From Flavobacteriia bacterium (GTDB lineage: Bacteria > Bacteroidota > Bacteroidia > Flavobacteriales_D > Crocinitomicaceae), in assembly GCA_947463445.1 (NCBI GenBank), contig CANHRS010000008.1:1-61072 (forward strand): a stretch of 61,072 nt of DNA. Reading direction: 5' to 3'. Each line of letters begins with the position of its first letter. Position 1 is the stretch's first letter. Shown here in pieces: positions 17,826 through 26,806 of this stretch. A program made the position numbers and the translations under genes. A model generated the notes under the pieces. The model was not told where the DNA came from. It made no database searches and saw nothing but the letters and a program-made list of their open reading frames with translations.

Positions 17826-19139
17826 ATGGCAAAAAAGAAAAAGTTTAGTTTATACACTGCGATCATGGTAGTAGTTGCCAATATGATTGGTGCTGGTGTA
17901 TTTACAAGTATTTGCTTTCAAGTAGTTGATATAAAATCTAGTTCTGCGATACTTTTATTGTGGATTATAGGAGGATTGATTGCTTTCTTTGGTGCTTATT
18001 CGTATGCTATTCTAGGTACTTTCTACAAAAAAAATGGAGGAGAATACCTCTTTTTAAAGTCGGCTTATTCGGAACAATTGGGTTTTTTATCTGGTTGGAT
18101 TTCTTTTCTTTTAGGGTTCGCGGCACCAATTGCTGCAGCTTGTTTTGTATTTAGCTCCTATTTTTCTGGGATGATACATTCTGAACAAAATGCCACATTT
18201 ATTGGGATACCAATGGTTACTATCTATGCAGCTATTATTTTATTCTTTATAACCTTGATGCATTCGAAAAGTCATAAAGTCAGTTCGGTTTTTCAAAATG
18301 TATCTTCTACTATTAAAATAGTTATTTTAATGGTTTTAATTTTAATTGGTCTTTTTTCAAAGCATAAAGTAGATGTTGATTTTTCCATCGGAGAAAATTT
18401 TTTTAATAGTATCTGGCAAAAAGCATTTGCAACTAGTTTGTTTTTTGTAGGGTACGCATACTCTGGTTGGAATGCAGCTGCCTATATTGGAGGTGAAGTG
18501 ATAAATCCAAAAAGGAACGTGCCATTAGCGTTAATTATTGGTACAGGAACAGTATCGATCTTGTATTTTTTACTCAATTATGTGTTCTTAAAAAATATTC
18601 CGATAGATCAGATGGCAGGACAATTGGATGTTGGGGTTATTTTTGTGGAGAAAGTTTTAGGGGATACATGGGGAAGAATATTTGGAGGTGTGATTTCCTT
18701 TTTGTTAATTTCCAGTATTTCTAGCATGGTGTTGGCTGGTCCACGTGTAACAAATGCGGTCGCAAAAGATTTTTCAAAATTGAATTGGTTTAGTGCGAAT
18801 AATGAGAGCGGTATTCCTGTTCGTGCATTGTGGATACAGGCAGCAATCGCATTTGCTTTTGTGGCAACTTCTTCTTTTCAGAGTTTGATCATCATGATCG
18901 GTTTTGTATTGAATCTTTTCACCATGTTAACTGTCATTGGGTCTATTCGTATTGGATTACGCATCAAAAATGTTAGCGGATTGATAAACAAGGTAGTTTT
19001 TCCTTTGTTTCCAATAATCTTCTTGCTGTTCCAAGCATGGATCCTTATCTTTGGATTAGTGGATAAACCAAAAGAATCCTTGATCGGATTATGTATAACA
19101 TTGTTAGGAATACCAGTATACAAATGGGTAAAACGTTAA
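17826..19139 (+). CDS. APC-family amino acid/polyamine transporter
   Basis: 437 residues with about 12 membrane segments. The first segment carries the family signature (IMVVVANMIGAGVFTS), followed by GGLIAFFGAYSYAILGTFY and the helix-3 motif NGGEYLFLKSAY. YAYSGWNAAAYIGGEVINP is the typical segment 6 region with the E-ix-P motif. It imports or exchanges an amino acid; the substrate cannot be read from sequence. It overlaps the next gene by 16 bases, so translation is coupled. Confidence 0.92.
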   Translation: MAKKKKFSLYTAIMVVVANMIGAGVFTSICFQVVDIKSSSAILLLWIIGGLIAFFGAYSYAILGTFYKKNGGEYLFLKSAYSEQLGFLSGWISFLLGFAAPIAAACFVFSSYFSGMIHSEQNATFIGIPMVTIYAAIILFFITLMHSKSHKVSSVFQNVSSTIKIVILMVLILIGLFSKHKVDVDFSIGENFFNSIWQKAFATSLFFVGYAYSGWNAAAYIGGEVINPKRNVPLALIIGTGTVSILYFLLNYVFLKNIPIDQMAGQLDVGVIFVEKVLGDTWGRIFGGVISFLLISSISSMVLAGPRVTNAVAKDFSKLNWFSANNESGIPVRALWIQAAIAFAFVATSSFQSLIIMIGFVLNLFTMLTVIGSIRIGLRIKNVSGLINKVVFPLFPIIFLLFQAWILIFGLVDKPKESLIGLCITLLGIPVYKWVKR

Positions 19140-20401
19140 TTATAGCAGCTTTATTGGTGTGTAGTAATCTGTATGGTCAGGTTGCTGAAACTTCAAGTGC
19201 ATCTCGCATTTTACAAAATGTGTTGGATTCCTTGGAGAATAAATATCCTAAGGTTATAGAGAATCCTGAAAAATACCGATTCAAAATTGTATTTACAGAA
19301 ATTAAACGTACTAAGGATAAGGTAAATCTTGAAACTGTTGGGTTTCGTATGGATGAAAACGAATATTTATATCCTGCAAGTATTGTAAAGCTTCCAACGA
19401 TTTTGATTGGAATGGAAGAATATAATAAAATTCATAAACAACGTGCGCGTGTAACGTACGAAACACTTATTAAATTCAACAAAGAAAAAGGGTGTATGCC
19501 TACCGCTTTTTCGGTGAAGATTGGAAATAAATTGGAATATTACACTTTGGATTTATTTACCAAACAAATGTTGGGTGTTTCAGATAATGATGCTTACAAT
19601 CGCATGTTTGATTTTGTTGGACAGCAACAGTTAAATCGTCGACTCAAAGAAATGGAATTTCAAAATGGTAAAATCATTCGAAAGTTTGTATTAAATTGTT
19701 CGCTAGACCAAAACCGTATTAGTGATTCTTACGTGTTTTTAGGAAGAAGAAATGAGTGGTTGTACAACCGTCGCGGAATTACAAATCCAGATACAATATT
19801 TACGGATTCTACTTACAAAATAGGGAAGGCATACGAAGGATTGGATAAGAAGATTGTACCTCGTCCATTTGATTTTTCACGTCAAAATAACTTAGAATTG
19901 GTTGATTTACATAAGACCTTGAATGGTGTTGTTTTTCCTACATCTAGTTTCGCACATACATTTGATATTTCGGAGGAACAACGTAAATATGTATTATCGA
20001 ATATGGCGAAATATCCAGGGGAATTTTCCTTAGATTTTAATCCCAAAGATTTCCATCCAACCTACAAAAAATATTTGTTTTTCGGAAAAGATACGAATAC
20101 GAACTACACTAACGATAGTTTAAGTCGTTTTCGTTCGTTTAACGTGGTTGGTTTGTCCTTTGGTTGCGCAATCGATGCTGCTTACATCGTTGATTTAGAC
20201 ACAGGGAAAGAATTCGTATTAACGGTTGGTATTTATGCGAATGAAGATGAAGTAATTAATGATGCAAAATACGATTATGAAACCCTAGCATATCCTTTAA
20301 TGAAAGATATTGGTCGTTTGATTATGAATCAACTTCCAGAGAATAAAGACAATGTAGCATACTTACGCGAGATGCTTGGGGAGTTTGGATTGAAACGATG
20401 A
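19124..20401 (+). CDS. Secreted class A beta-lactamase-like serine hydrolase
   Basis: 425 residues from the ATG at 19124. The longer start at 19091 would place eleven residues before the signal peptide (MGKTLIIAALLVCSNLYGQ) and is rejected. The nucleophile motif is SIVK (Ser86, Lys89) in YPASIVKLP, and an SDN motif (153-155) follows at a normal distance, as in class A beta-lactamases. The third KTG motif is not clear. It is periplasmic or exported, and probably a peptidase or transpeptidase-like enzyme rather than a resistance enzyme. It is last in the operon with the APC permease, so hydrolysis products may feed the transporter (inference). Confidence 0.82.
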   Translation: MGKTLIIAALLVCSNLYGQVAETSSASRILQNVLDSLENKYPKVIENPEKYRFKIVFTEIKRTKDKVNLETVGFRMDENEYLYPASIVKLPTILIGMEEYNKIHKQRARVTYETLIKFNKEKGCMPTAFSVKIGNKLEYYTLDLFTKQMLGVSDNDAYNRMFDFVGQQQLNRRLKEMEFQNGKIIRKFVLNCSLDQNRISDSYVFLGRRNEWLYNRRGITNPDTIFTDSTYKIGKAYEGLDKKIVPRPFDFSRQNNLELVDLHKTLNGVVFPTSSFAHTFDISEEQRKYVLSNMAKYPGEFSLDFNPKDFHPTYKKYLFFGKDTNTNYTNDSLSRFRSFNVVGLSFGCAIDAAYIVDLDTGKEFVLTVGIYANEDEVINDAKYDYETLAYPLMKDIGRLIMNQLPENKDNVAYLREMLGEFGLKR

Positions 20402-20785
20402 TCCTATAATCTTTTTTTGACAAATTTTTTAGTGCAAATAGGTTTGTTTATAGCTAGTTATTTTTCATGCAAGTGCAGCATTAAACCAGAAAATAAAACA
20501 ATATCCTTTTCACTAGTGTCCGACAAAAGTTTTCTATCAGTGATGAAAACTTATAGATTATAAGCAGTTTAGCGTTATTGAAGGAAGATAGACTTATTTT
20601 TTTGTAATTCATTTAAATTGCCCTTAAAAATGATTTTACGAAAACAAGGATAAATGAAAGGAAATGCACCCATGTTTGAGCTCAGCAGTCTTGCATCCTG
20701 AAAGGGGCAAGTCAACTGCGTTTGCGAGTTTGGGTAAATGACTAGAATGTTCCGTAGTTTTAGAAAATTATTTTTACAGGCTTAG

Positions 20786-20834
20786 TCCCGATGGCTATCG
20801 GGATTTTGGTTCTTTTGGGTCAAGCCAAAAGAAC
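20786..20834. repeat. Two adjacent hairpins (REP-like)
   Basis: TCCCGAT-GGCT-ATCGGGA followed by GTTCTTTTGG-GTCAAG-CCAAAAGAAC. The second stem is perfect over 10 bp. Neither is followed by a T run, so they are not simple terminators. Confidence 0.75.
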
Positions 20835-20883
20835 AGAAAAATTAATCGGACAATACTGTATCCTTTTAGAGTTTATTGAATAA

Positions 20884-20923
20884 AAAAGAGGCTGTTTCTA
20901 CATATCTAGAAACAGCCTCTTTT
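20884..20923. terminator. Bidirectional terminator between convergent genes
   Basis: A perfect 17-bp stem AAAAGAGGCTGTTTCTA / TAGAAACAGCCTCTTTT with a 6-base loop. A and T runs on either side serve both the serine hydrolase gene and the Asp-box protein gene. Confidence 0.95.
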
Positions 20924-20952
20924 TATACGCTTAAACGCTCTCAATAAACAAA

Positions 20953-23301
20953 TTAGTTCTTACTAAATTTTGATGTATATACACCATATTGATCTTCGAG
21001 GCTAATTACATAGATTCCAGTCTGGAAGTTTTCTACGTCAATTATATAGTCATTACTTTCTTTTTCAATACTGTATACTTCTTTACCTAGAAGAGAATGT
21101 ATATGTATCGATTTAATAGTGTTCTTTGAATTTACAAATAATTCTTTGGAGGTTGGACTAGGATATAGGGTAATATTTACCTCTTTTGAACCATTGTTTG
21201 CAATTAATTCAATGGAAGAAGTATTCTTTTTTAAACCTATATGTCCATATAAGCCAGTTCCTGTACCAATTAATAAATCATCATAATACAAAAAGTTAAT
21301 CTCGGTACCTGTAGGGTAGGAGTAACCCAAACTCCAAGTGCTAGCAGCAGTAGGTAAGATGTAAACCTCATGATCAACAGCTACATAGATTGTGTCTATT
21401 CCTTTAGTGATGGCTTTTCCAATTTTCCCAGTACTCATAGGGAAGCCAGTTGTTGTAAATGGTGTCCATTTATTTGTGCCGAAAATGGATTTAAAGTATG
21501 CAATTGGATGATTACTTCCCACATCTGTTCCACAAGCAAGAATAGTATCTCCCGTACTGCTAGTTTCTACATCTAATATCGATGCGGAAATTGGATATCC
21601 TACACTCGTACCGCTTGCGTCCATGTCTTGTTTAACAGTAAAATTCTTAGCAGTAGTATCCCAAGTTAGTTGATAGATACTTTTAGAGGTTGTGTTATAT
21701 TCTACACCAACATAAAGTATCGTATTTCCAGCCTCTTTATTAAATGTTAGATCCCAAACATCTACATCTTTATCCCCAGAAATTATATCGATATATTGTT
21801 GTTGCCAGTTTACACCTCCATCGGTAGAATAAAATACGCCACCTTTCTCATTTCCTGAGTAGAATGCACCTGCAACGATGAGGTTAGGATCCCATGGACA
21901 AATTTCAATTGCTTCAAAGCGATACATTTCGCGAAGCCACGCGTATTTTTTTTCAGGACTAAATAATTCTTTCCAAGTTGCTCCTGCATCCATTGTTTTA
22001 TAAATTCGTACATTTCCTGCATATGCAATATTGGAATTTGTTGGGTGCATAGCGATACTGTAATAAGGGGAACCGTCACCATTAGGAAACATTGCATTAG
22101 TCCAATTAGGTGTGGATGTGTAATTAGTTACTCTTCTAATACCAGCTTTTGAGGCGATCCAAGCGGTGTCCTTGTTGGTTGTCATGTTTATATCATTCAC
22201 TTGTATCGCTTCCATGCCATTGTTAATTTCAAATAAAGTTTTTCCATTGTCTATACTTGCTCCAATACCTTGGTCAGTAGTTACATAAATTAAATTTGGA
22301 TTATTTTGGTCTGCTAAGATTCCTCCATCATTTGGATGAGTTTCAATACCCCCAGGTGTGCCAATTTCAAACCAATTACCTATGTTACCATTTGAATTGT
22401 TGTACAATTTTGAATAATACACATTAGAAGTTCCTCCGCTAGTAGTACATACAATTTCATCTCCTGAAACACCAGAAATACCGGTATTATATTCCGTGAA
22501 GGTAACTCCATTATCATCGGAATATGCAATCAGTTTTTTTGCTGGTTCAGGGGAACTATGTCCGCCAATTAGAATTCTATTAGTACCTGTAATTCCAAAC
22601 GCTTTCCAATGTTTATTAGGGCTAGCTAGTGCAGAAAGATTAATAGTATCATACTTGGTGGATGCAGACATAGAAGTGAACGCATCTTTAAATTTGTAAA
22701 GTGTAGGAGCAGTTCCGTCAATAAAAAGAAATAATTTTGAATCTGAGGTGTTCAATACTAATTTAGGTAAATTAGGTAGTGTATTTGGTATGCTTATTTC
22801 AGCAATTTTAGTTAGAATACCGCTAGTATTTAATGTGTTTACAATCAAATTTTTGTCTTTGATGTAGAAAAGATGATTACCCACAACTTTGACATAACGA
22901 ATTAATTTAGAATCTAATAAAGTACTTGTTGAGGCATGAATATCTGTTCTGTAAAGGTTTTCATTATAAATGAAATACAATTTACCGGAAGTTTCGTGAG
23001 CTGCTATATTAGTTATATATCCTAAATTTTTAGAAGCATTTAAACTTGGTAATACTTTCCATTTTTGGAAACTAGAGCTTCCTGTCGCCATTGATTTTAC
23101 ATCGGTATAAAAAACAGAATTAGCGCTTTGTGTTGATGCAAATACGCGCGTAGAATCACTATTTAATGTATATGAGCAAAGGGAAAGTACGCGACCTCCA
23201 TATATTTTCTCTACGTTTGGAATCGATAAATTTTGCGCATGTAAATAACAGGATGTTAACAGCGAGATAAAATAAAATACAAATTTTAGGTTTTTCATCA
23301 T
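20953..23301 (-). CDS. T9SS-secreted beta-propeller protein with Asp-box (BNR) repeats
   Basis: 782 residues with signal peptide (NLKFVFYFISLLTSCYLHAQ). At least four Asp-box motifs of the S-x-D-x-G-x-T/N-W type appear: SDDNGVTFTE, SIDNGKTLFE, TMDAGATWKE and STDGGVNWQQ. This indicates a sialidase/VPS10-like propeller. The C-terminus is a type A sorting domain (LYPSPTSKELFVN ... TGIYVISL). The protein is exported by T9SS. No catalytic residues of a known glycosidase are evident, so binding or structural function is as likely as enzymatic. A TATTTTTG box lies at 23322-23329 upstream on the minus strand. Confidence 0.85.
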   Translation of the reverse strand: MMKNLKFVFYFISLLTSCYLHAQNLSIPNVEKIYGGRVLSLCSYTLNSDSTRVFASTQSANSVFYTDVKSMATGSSSFQKWKVLPSLNASKNLGYITNIAAHETSGKLYFIYNENLYRTDIHASTSTLLDSKLIRYVKVVGNHLFYIKDKNLIVNTLNTSGILTKIAEISIPNTLPNLPKLVLNTSDSKLFLFIDGTAPTLYKFKDAFTSMSASTKYDTINLSALASPNKHWKAFGITGTNRILIGGHSSPEPAKKLIAYSDDNGVTFTEYNTGISGVSGDEIVCTTSGGTSNVYYSKLYNNSNGNIGNWFEIGTPGGIETHPNDGGILADQNNPNLIYVTTDQGIGASIDNGKTLFEINNGMEAIQVNDINMTTNKDTAWIASKAGIRRVTNYTSTPNWTNAMFPNGDGSPYYSIAMHPTNSNIAYAGNVRIYKTMDAGATWKELFSPEKKYAWLREMYRFEAIEICPWDPNLIVAGAFYSGNEKGGVFYSTDGGVNWQQQYIDIISGDKDVDVWDLTFNKEAGNTILYVGVEYNTTSKSIYQLTWDTTAKNFTVKQDMDASGTSVGYPISASILDVETSSTGDTILACGTDVGSNHPIAYFKSIFGTNKWTPFTTTGFPMSTGKIGKAITKGIDTIYVAVDHEVYILPTAASTWSLGYSYPTGTEINFLYYDDLLIGTGTGLYGHIGLKKNTSSIELIANNGSKEVNITLYPSPTSKELFVNSKNTIKSIHIHSLLGKEVYSIEKESNDYIIDVENFQTGIYVISLEDQYGVYTSKFSKN

Positions 23302-23370
23302 AAATAAATTTTAATTTTTGTCAAAAATAGAGATAAAAAATTAAAATTAAAATTTACAATGTGTTATTTT

Positions 23371-25097
23371 TCAGTACTCCACGTCTAGATTGAACGTTTT
23401 TTGTAAGGTAAATAAATTTGGATTTTTACGTGCTAATGCGTTAAAACGATCTTTGCCTGTTTGGTGTTTTACATTTTCTTCCAAATTATCGGTTATGGTG
23501 AAGTCTACTGTAATCGACCAGTTTTTTAGGTTTTCACGTAAATATTCGATCAATTCAGAAATGTGCGTTTGAATGTAATCAATTTGTACTTGGTTATCCA
23601 CTTCATGGTTTATGTGAAATTCTCCGATAATTTTTGGATCGCGTTTTACCATGGCAAGATAAATGGTGTCATTACCATCTTCCTTCATTTTGAAGGCAAA
23701 TTTCTTCCAAAACATTTTGAGTTGATCGGTAGAAAAAGGAGTTTTTGGTCGGTTTGCGTGATTTGCTCCACCTTCTATGGTATCTTCCACTTTTTTAGCG
23801 GTTAATTCTTTGATGGAGAGTAAATTTGTTTGCACCTCTCCTTGGATTTTCTCCATGGATTTGGGTTCCTTTTTCAAGGAAATTTCAGCGTAGGAAAGTG
23901 TGTTTGTTTTAGGTTTTACAGGTGCTGCAGGAGCATTTTTATCTGTTTGACCAAAAAATGGAATTAGGGTAACGAAATCAGTTAATCCTTTTTTTTTTCA
24001 AGCTCCTGTTTAATTGAACAAATCTGCATGATTGCTAGTTCAACTAAAAGTCGCTGATTTTTAGAGGATTTATATTCCACATCTGCTTTACTTAACACAC
24101 CAATAGCACGTAAGATAAAAGGTGTTTCTATAATTTTTGCTTGTTCTGAGAATCGGTTTTCAACACTTTCACCAACTTCAAGTAACTTAACTGTTCGCAT
24201 GTCTTTGCAAACTAGTAAATTACGGAAATGGTCTGCCAAGCCAACAATGAAATTGTGTCCATCAAATCCTTTTTCTAGGATGTCATTGAACAACAATAAA
24301 CATGCAGGAATATCTTCTTTCATTGCACTATCTACAATACGGAAGTAATAATCGTAATCTAAAATGTTTAGGTTGTCAATAACCGCTTGGTAGGTCAAAT
24401 TGTTTCCAGCAAAACTTACAATTTGATCAAAAATAGATAACGCGTCACGTAAAGCACCTTCTGCTTTTTGAGCAATTAAGTGTAATGCTTCGGAGTCAGC
24501 ACTGATTCCTTCTGTTACAGCGATGTAAGAAAGATGATCTGCAATATCTTTAATTTTAATTCTATGGAAGTCGAAAATCTGACAACGCGAAAGGATCGTA
24601 GGGATAATTTTATGTTTTTCTGTCGTAGCCAAAATAAAGATGGCATGTGCAGGTGGTTCTTCCAATGTTTTCAAAAATGCATTGAATGCAGAATTGGACA
24701 ACATGTGAACCTCATCAATAATATAAACCTTGTGTGTTCCTATTTGTGGAGCGATGCGAACTTGGTTTACCAACTCACGAATGTCATCCACCGAGTTATT
24801 CGAAGCAGCATCTAATTCATATACATTTAATGAAGCACCAGAATTAAACGAAGTACAAGATTCACATTGATCACATGCTTCAATGCTTTCGGTACGATTA
24901 AAACAATTGATTGTTTTTGCTAAGATACGAGCAGTAGTAGTTTTACCAACACCCCGGGATCCACAAAACAAGAAAGCTTGCGCCAGGTGGTCAATTTTGA
25001 TCGCATTTTTTAGGGTAGAGGTAATATGCACTTGTCCAACGACAGTGTCGAAGGTTTGTGGTCTATACTTTCTAGCCGATACTACAAAATCGCTCAT
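23371..25097 (-). CDS. dnaX: DNA polymerase III subunits tau/gamma (DnaX); tau needs a -1 frameshift
   Basis: The first frame (25097-23982, 371 codons) encodes the clamp-loader ATPase: Walker A GSRGVGKTTTAR, four zinc-binding Cys around CDQCESC, Walker B KVYIIDEVHML, SRC motif LSRCQIFDF. It stops right after an A10 run. In the -1 frame the reading is open from the run to a stop at 23371 and encodes a Pro/Lys-rich linker and a C-terminal domain, giving a 575-residue tau. The short product would be gamma. A TTG-started ORF at 23877 is simply the inside of the tau tail. The clamp loader loads the sliding clamp, and tau also bridges the polymerases and helicase. Whether gamma is made in this lineage needs proof. 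Confidence 0.9.
23988..24007 (-). promoter_or_regulatory. dnaX frameshift site: SD-like AGGAG plus A AAA AAG
   Basis: On the minus strand AGGAG (24007-24003) lies 8 bases before the in-phase heptamer A AAA AAG (23994-23988), which ends a run of ten A's. The zero-frame stop TAA follows one codon later (23984-23982). This is the E. coli dnaX layout. The long A run would also allow transcriptional slippage as in Thermus. Confidence 0.8.
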
Positions 25098-25454
25098 TGC
25101 TTGGTTTTTCTTTTGCGTAACAAATGTACAAAGACTTTCGGAGATTCAAAAATATAACTTACGAACAATAATGACAAAAATCAGTTTTATCACTAGTTCA
25201 TATCATAATCTTAGCATTTCTTTTCCTGCAAATTTGTAGGAGGAAATAGTAAACGAGGATGTTGTGCAAAGAACACTAAGAAAACGTTTCAAAATATACG
25301 CTGATATTAACATATACGCTTTTTGTTTAGGTCAAAGTGATAGATTCTGTATGTTTTGTAGTAATGCGTTTCAAATGTAAATAGTAAAGCGAAATCGGGA
25401 TGTTTTACCAATACTAAAATGAAGCTTATTTAAATTAACTAAAAAAAAAAGAGT
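25098..25454. other. Intergenic region between divergent dnaX and Gre-like gene
   Basis: 357 bases. It holds the dnaX promoter at its left edge. I see no repeat, RNA gene or clear promoter for the Gre-like gene in the rest. Confidence 0.5.
25121..25150 (-). promoter_or_regulatory. Promoter of dnaX (TTTG-N18-TACATTTG)
   Basis: On the minus strand TTTG (25150-25147) and TACATTTG (25128-25121) are 18 bases apart, a near-perfect match to the Bacteroidota promoter, about 25 bases before the ATG. Confidence 0.75.
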
Positions 25455-25904
25455 ATGAAAATCGATAAAAATGCGTTGAAAAAAGTGATGATTTCCAATT
25501 ATGAGCATATTATTACAGAATTAAAGGAGGAATTAGCAACCAAAAAAGGTTCTTCTGATTTAGACGAGAATGACACCTTAGACCCAGAGGATTATTCGAC
25601 ACAAACCGTTTCGAATGTCATGGTGGATTTATTACAAGAACAAATAGCTAAAACGAAAAAAGATTTGGAGCGGATTCAACAAATAGATTTTTCACCGAAA
25701 GAGGAAGCAAATGTTGGTGCGATAGTTACAACTGATATGTTTAACTTTTTTCTAGGTGTTGCAACGGTTCCTTTTTTATACGAGCATAAACAAATCGTTG
25801 GAGTTTCTGTAAGTGCACCAATTTTTGTAAATATCAAAGGAAAAAAAGTAGGGGATACGTTTACTTTTTCAGGACATTTATACACGATTCACTCCATTCA
25901 ATAA
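25455..25904 (+). CDS. GreA/GreB-like protein
   Basis: 149 residues. The N-terminal half is an acidic/basic helical hairpin (LKEELATKKGSSDLDENDTL, VMVDLLQEQIAKTKKDLERI) and the C-terminal half a small beta domain ending GDTFTFSGHLYTIHSIQ, the layout of Gre factors with an FKBP-like C domain. Gre factors rescue backtracked RNA polymerase. This protein belongs to a divergent Bacteroidota group, so true transcript-cleavage activity is not assured; an Asp/Glu pair suitable for the hairpin tip (DLDENDTLDPED) is present. Monocistronic, ends in a strong terminator shared with fabG. Confidence 0.7.
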   Translation: MKIDKNALKKVMISNYEHIITELKEELATKKGSSDLDENDTLDPEDYSTQTVSNVMVDLLQEQIAKTKKDLERIQQIDFSPKEEANVGAIVTTDMFNFFLGVATVPFLYEHKQIVGVSVSAPIFVNIKGKKVGDTFTFSGHLYTIHSIQ

Positions 25905-25915
25905 TCGTTGCTATT

Positions 25916-25964
25916 AAAAACGTAGGTATAGGGCATGCCTTATACCTACGTTTTTTTTTTTTTT
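25916..25964. terminator. Bidirectional terminator between the Gre-like gene and fabG
   Basis: AAAAACGTAGGTATA pairs with TATACCTACGTTTTT around a GC-rich loop, followed by 14 T's. The T run touches the fabG stop codon on the opposite strand. Confidence 0.95.
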
Positions 25965-26709
25965 ACATCAACATACCTCCACAAACGTGAAGTGTTTGTC
26001 CTGTAACATATGCAGACATATCAGAAGCTAAGAAAACAGTTGCGTTTGCTACATCGATAGGGTTACCGCCTCTTTTTAAAGGAATTGAATTTCTCCATTC
26101 TTGCACTACTTTTTCATCCAAAGCAGCAGTCATTTCCGTTTCAATAAATCCTGGTGCAATTGCGTTGCAACGGATGTTACGGGAACCTAATTCTTGTGCT
26201 ACTGATTTCGTGAATCCAATTAATCCAGCTTTGGAAGCTGCATAGTTGGATTGACCAGCATTTCCACTTACACCAACTACAGAAGACATATTGATGATAG
26301 AACCTTTACGTGCTTTCAACATTGGTTTTTGAACCGCTTTTGTTAAGTTGAAAGCAGATTTAAGGTTTGTATTGATTACCTCATCCCATTGTTCTTCCGA
26401 CATTCTCATTAACAAAGTATCACGCGTAATACCAGCATTATTTATTAATACGTCGATAGTACCATAAGTAGCTACTACGTCATCTACTAATTTTTGAGCG
26501 GCATCAAAATTTCCAGCATCTGATTTGAATCCTTTCGCTACACCTCCGTTTGCAGAAAGTTCCGTTTCCAATGCTTTTGCTTTTTCTTCGGAAGAAATAT
26601 ATGTGAAAGCAACGATTGCTCCTTGTTTTGCGCATTCTTCAGCAATTGCTTTCCCAATTCCTCTAGATGCTCCTGTGATTAGAACCACTTTGTCTTGTAA
26701 CAATTTCAT
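25963..26709 (-). CDS. fabG: 3-oxoacyl-[ACP] reductase
   Basis: 248 residues, the normal size. The NAD(P)-binding motif is TGASRGIG, followed by NNAG (VLINNAGITRD). The catalytic Ser-Tyr-Lys are in INMSSVVG and SNYAASK. The end is the usual SAYVTGQTLHVCGGMLM. FabG reduces beta-ketoacyl-ACP in fatty acid elongation. The gene stands alone between two other minus-strand units, 97 bases downstream of the MFS gene. Confidence 0.96.
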   Translation of the reverse strand: MKLLQDKVVLITGASRGIGKAIAEECAKQGAIVAFTYISSEEKAKALETELSANGGVAKGFKSDAGNFDAAQKLVDDVVATYGTIDVLINNAGITRDTLLMRMSEEQWDEVINTNLKSAFNLTKAVQKPMLKARKGSIINMSSVVGVSGNAGQSNYAASKAGLIGFTKSVAQELGSRNIRCNAIAPGFIETEMTAALDEKVVQEWRNSIPLKRGGNPIDVANATVFLASDMSAYVTGQTLHVCGGMLM

Positions 26710-26806
26710 AGGTTTGAATTTATTTTGAATGTAAAATTACACTTTTACCACTTTTATTCTTTTGTTTCGTGTTGATTTTTATACACTAAGGTATGTTTAC
26801 GAGGAT

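Larger units (their letters stand above)
20402..20952. other. Gap with hairpin repeats and shared terminator
   Basis: 551 bases between convergent genes. No ORF is credible. It holds a TCCCGAT/ATCGGGA hairpin (20786-20803), a perfect 10-bp hairpin GTTCTTTTGG/CCAAAAGAAC (20809-20834), and a bidirectional terminator. The part at about 20640-20780 is less AT-rich than the surroundings and looks like an inserted non-coding repeat. Confidence 0.65.

Noticed and set aside
19091-19124. Longer start for the serine hydrolase
   Set aside because: It would put charged and polar residues ahead of a clear signal peptide, and it overlaps the permease by 49 bases rather than 16.
23371-23877. Separate 168-residue gene downstream of dnaX with a TTG start
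   Set aside because: The -1 frame is open without break from the A10 slip site, and the protein continues the DnaX linker, so it is the tau tail rather than a gene.
24883-25239. 118-codon plus-strand frame overlapping the dnaX start
   Set aside because: Antisense to the conserved ATPase domain and crosses the dnaX promoter; no features.
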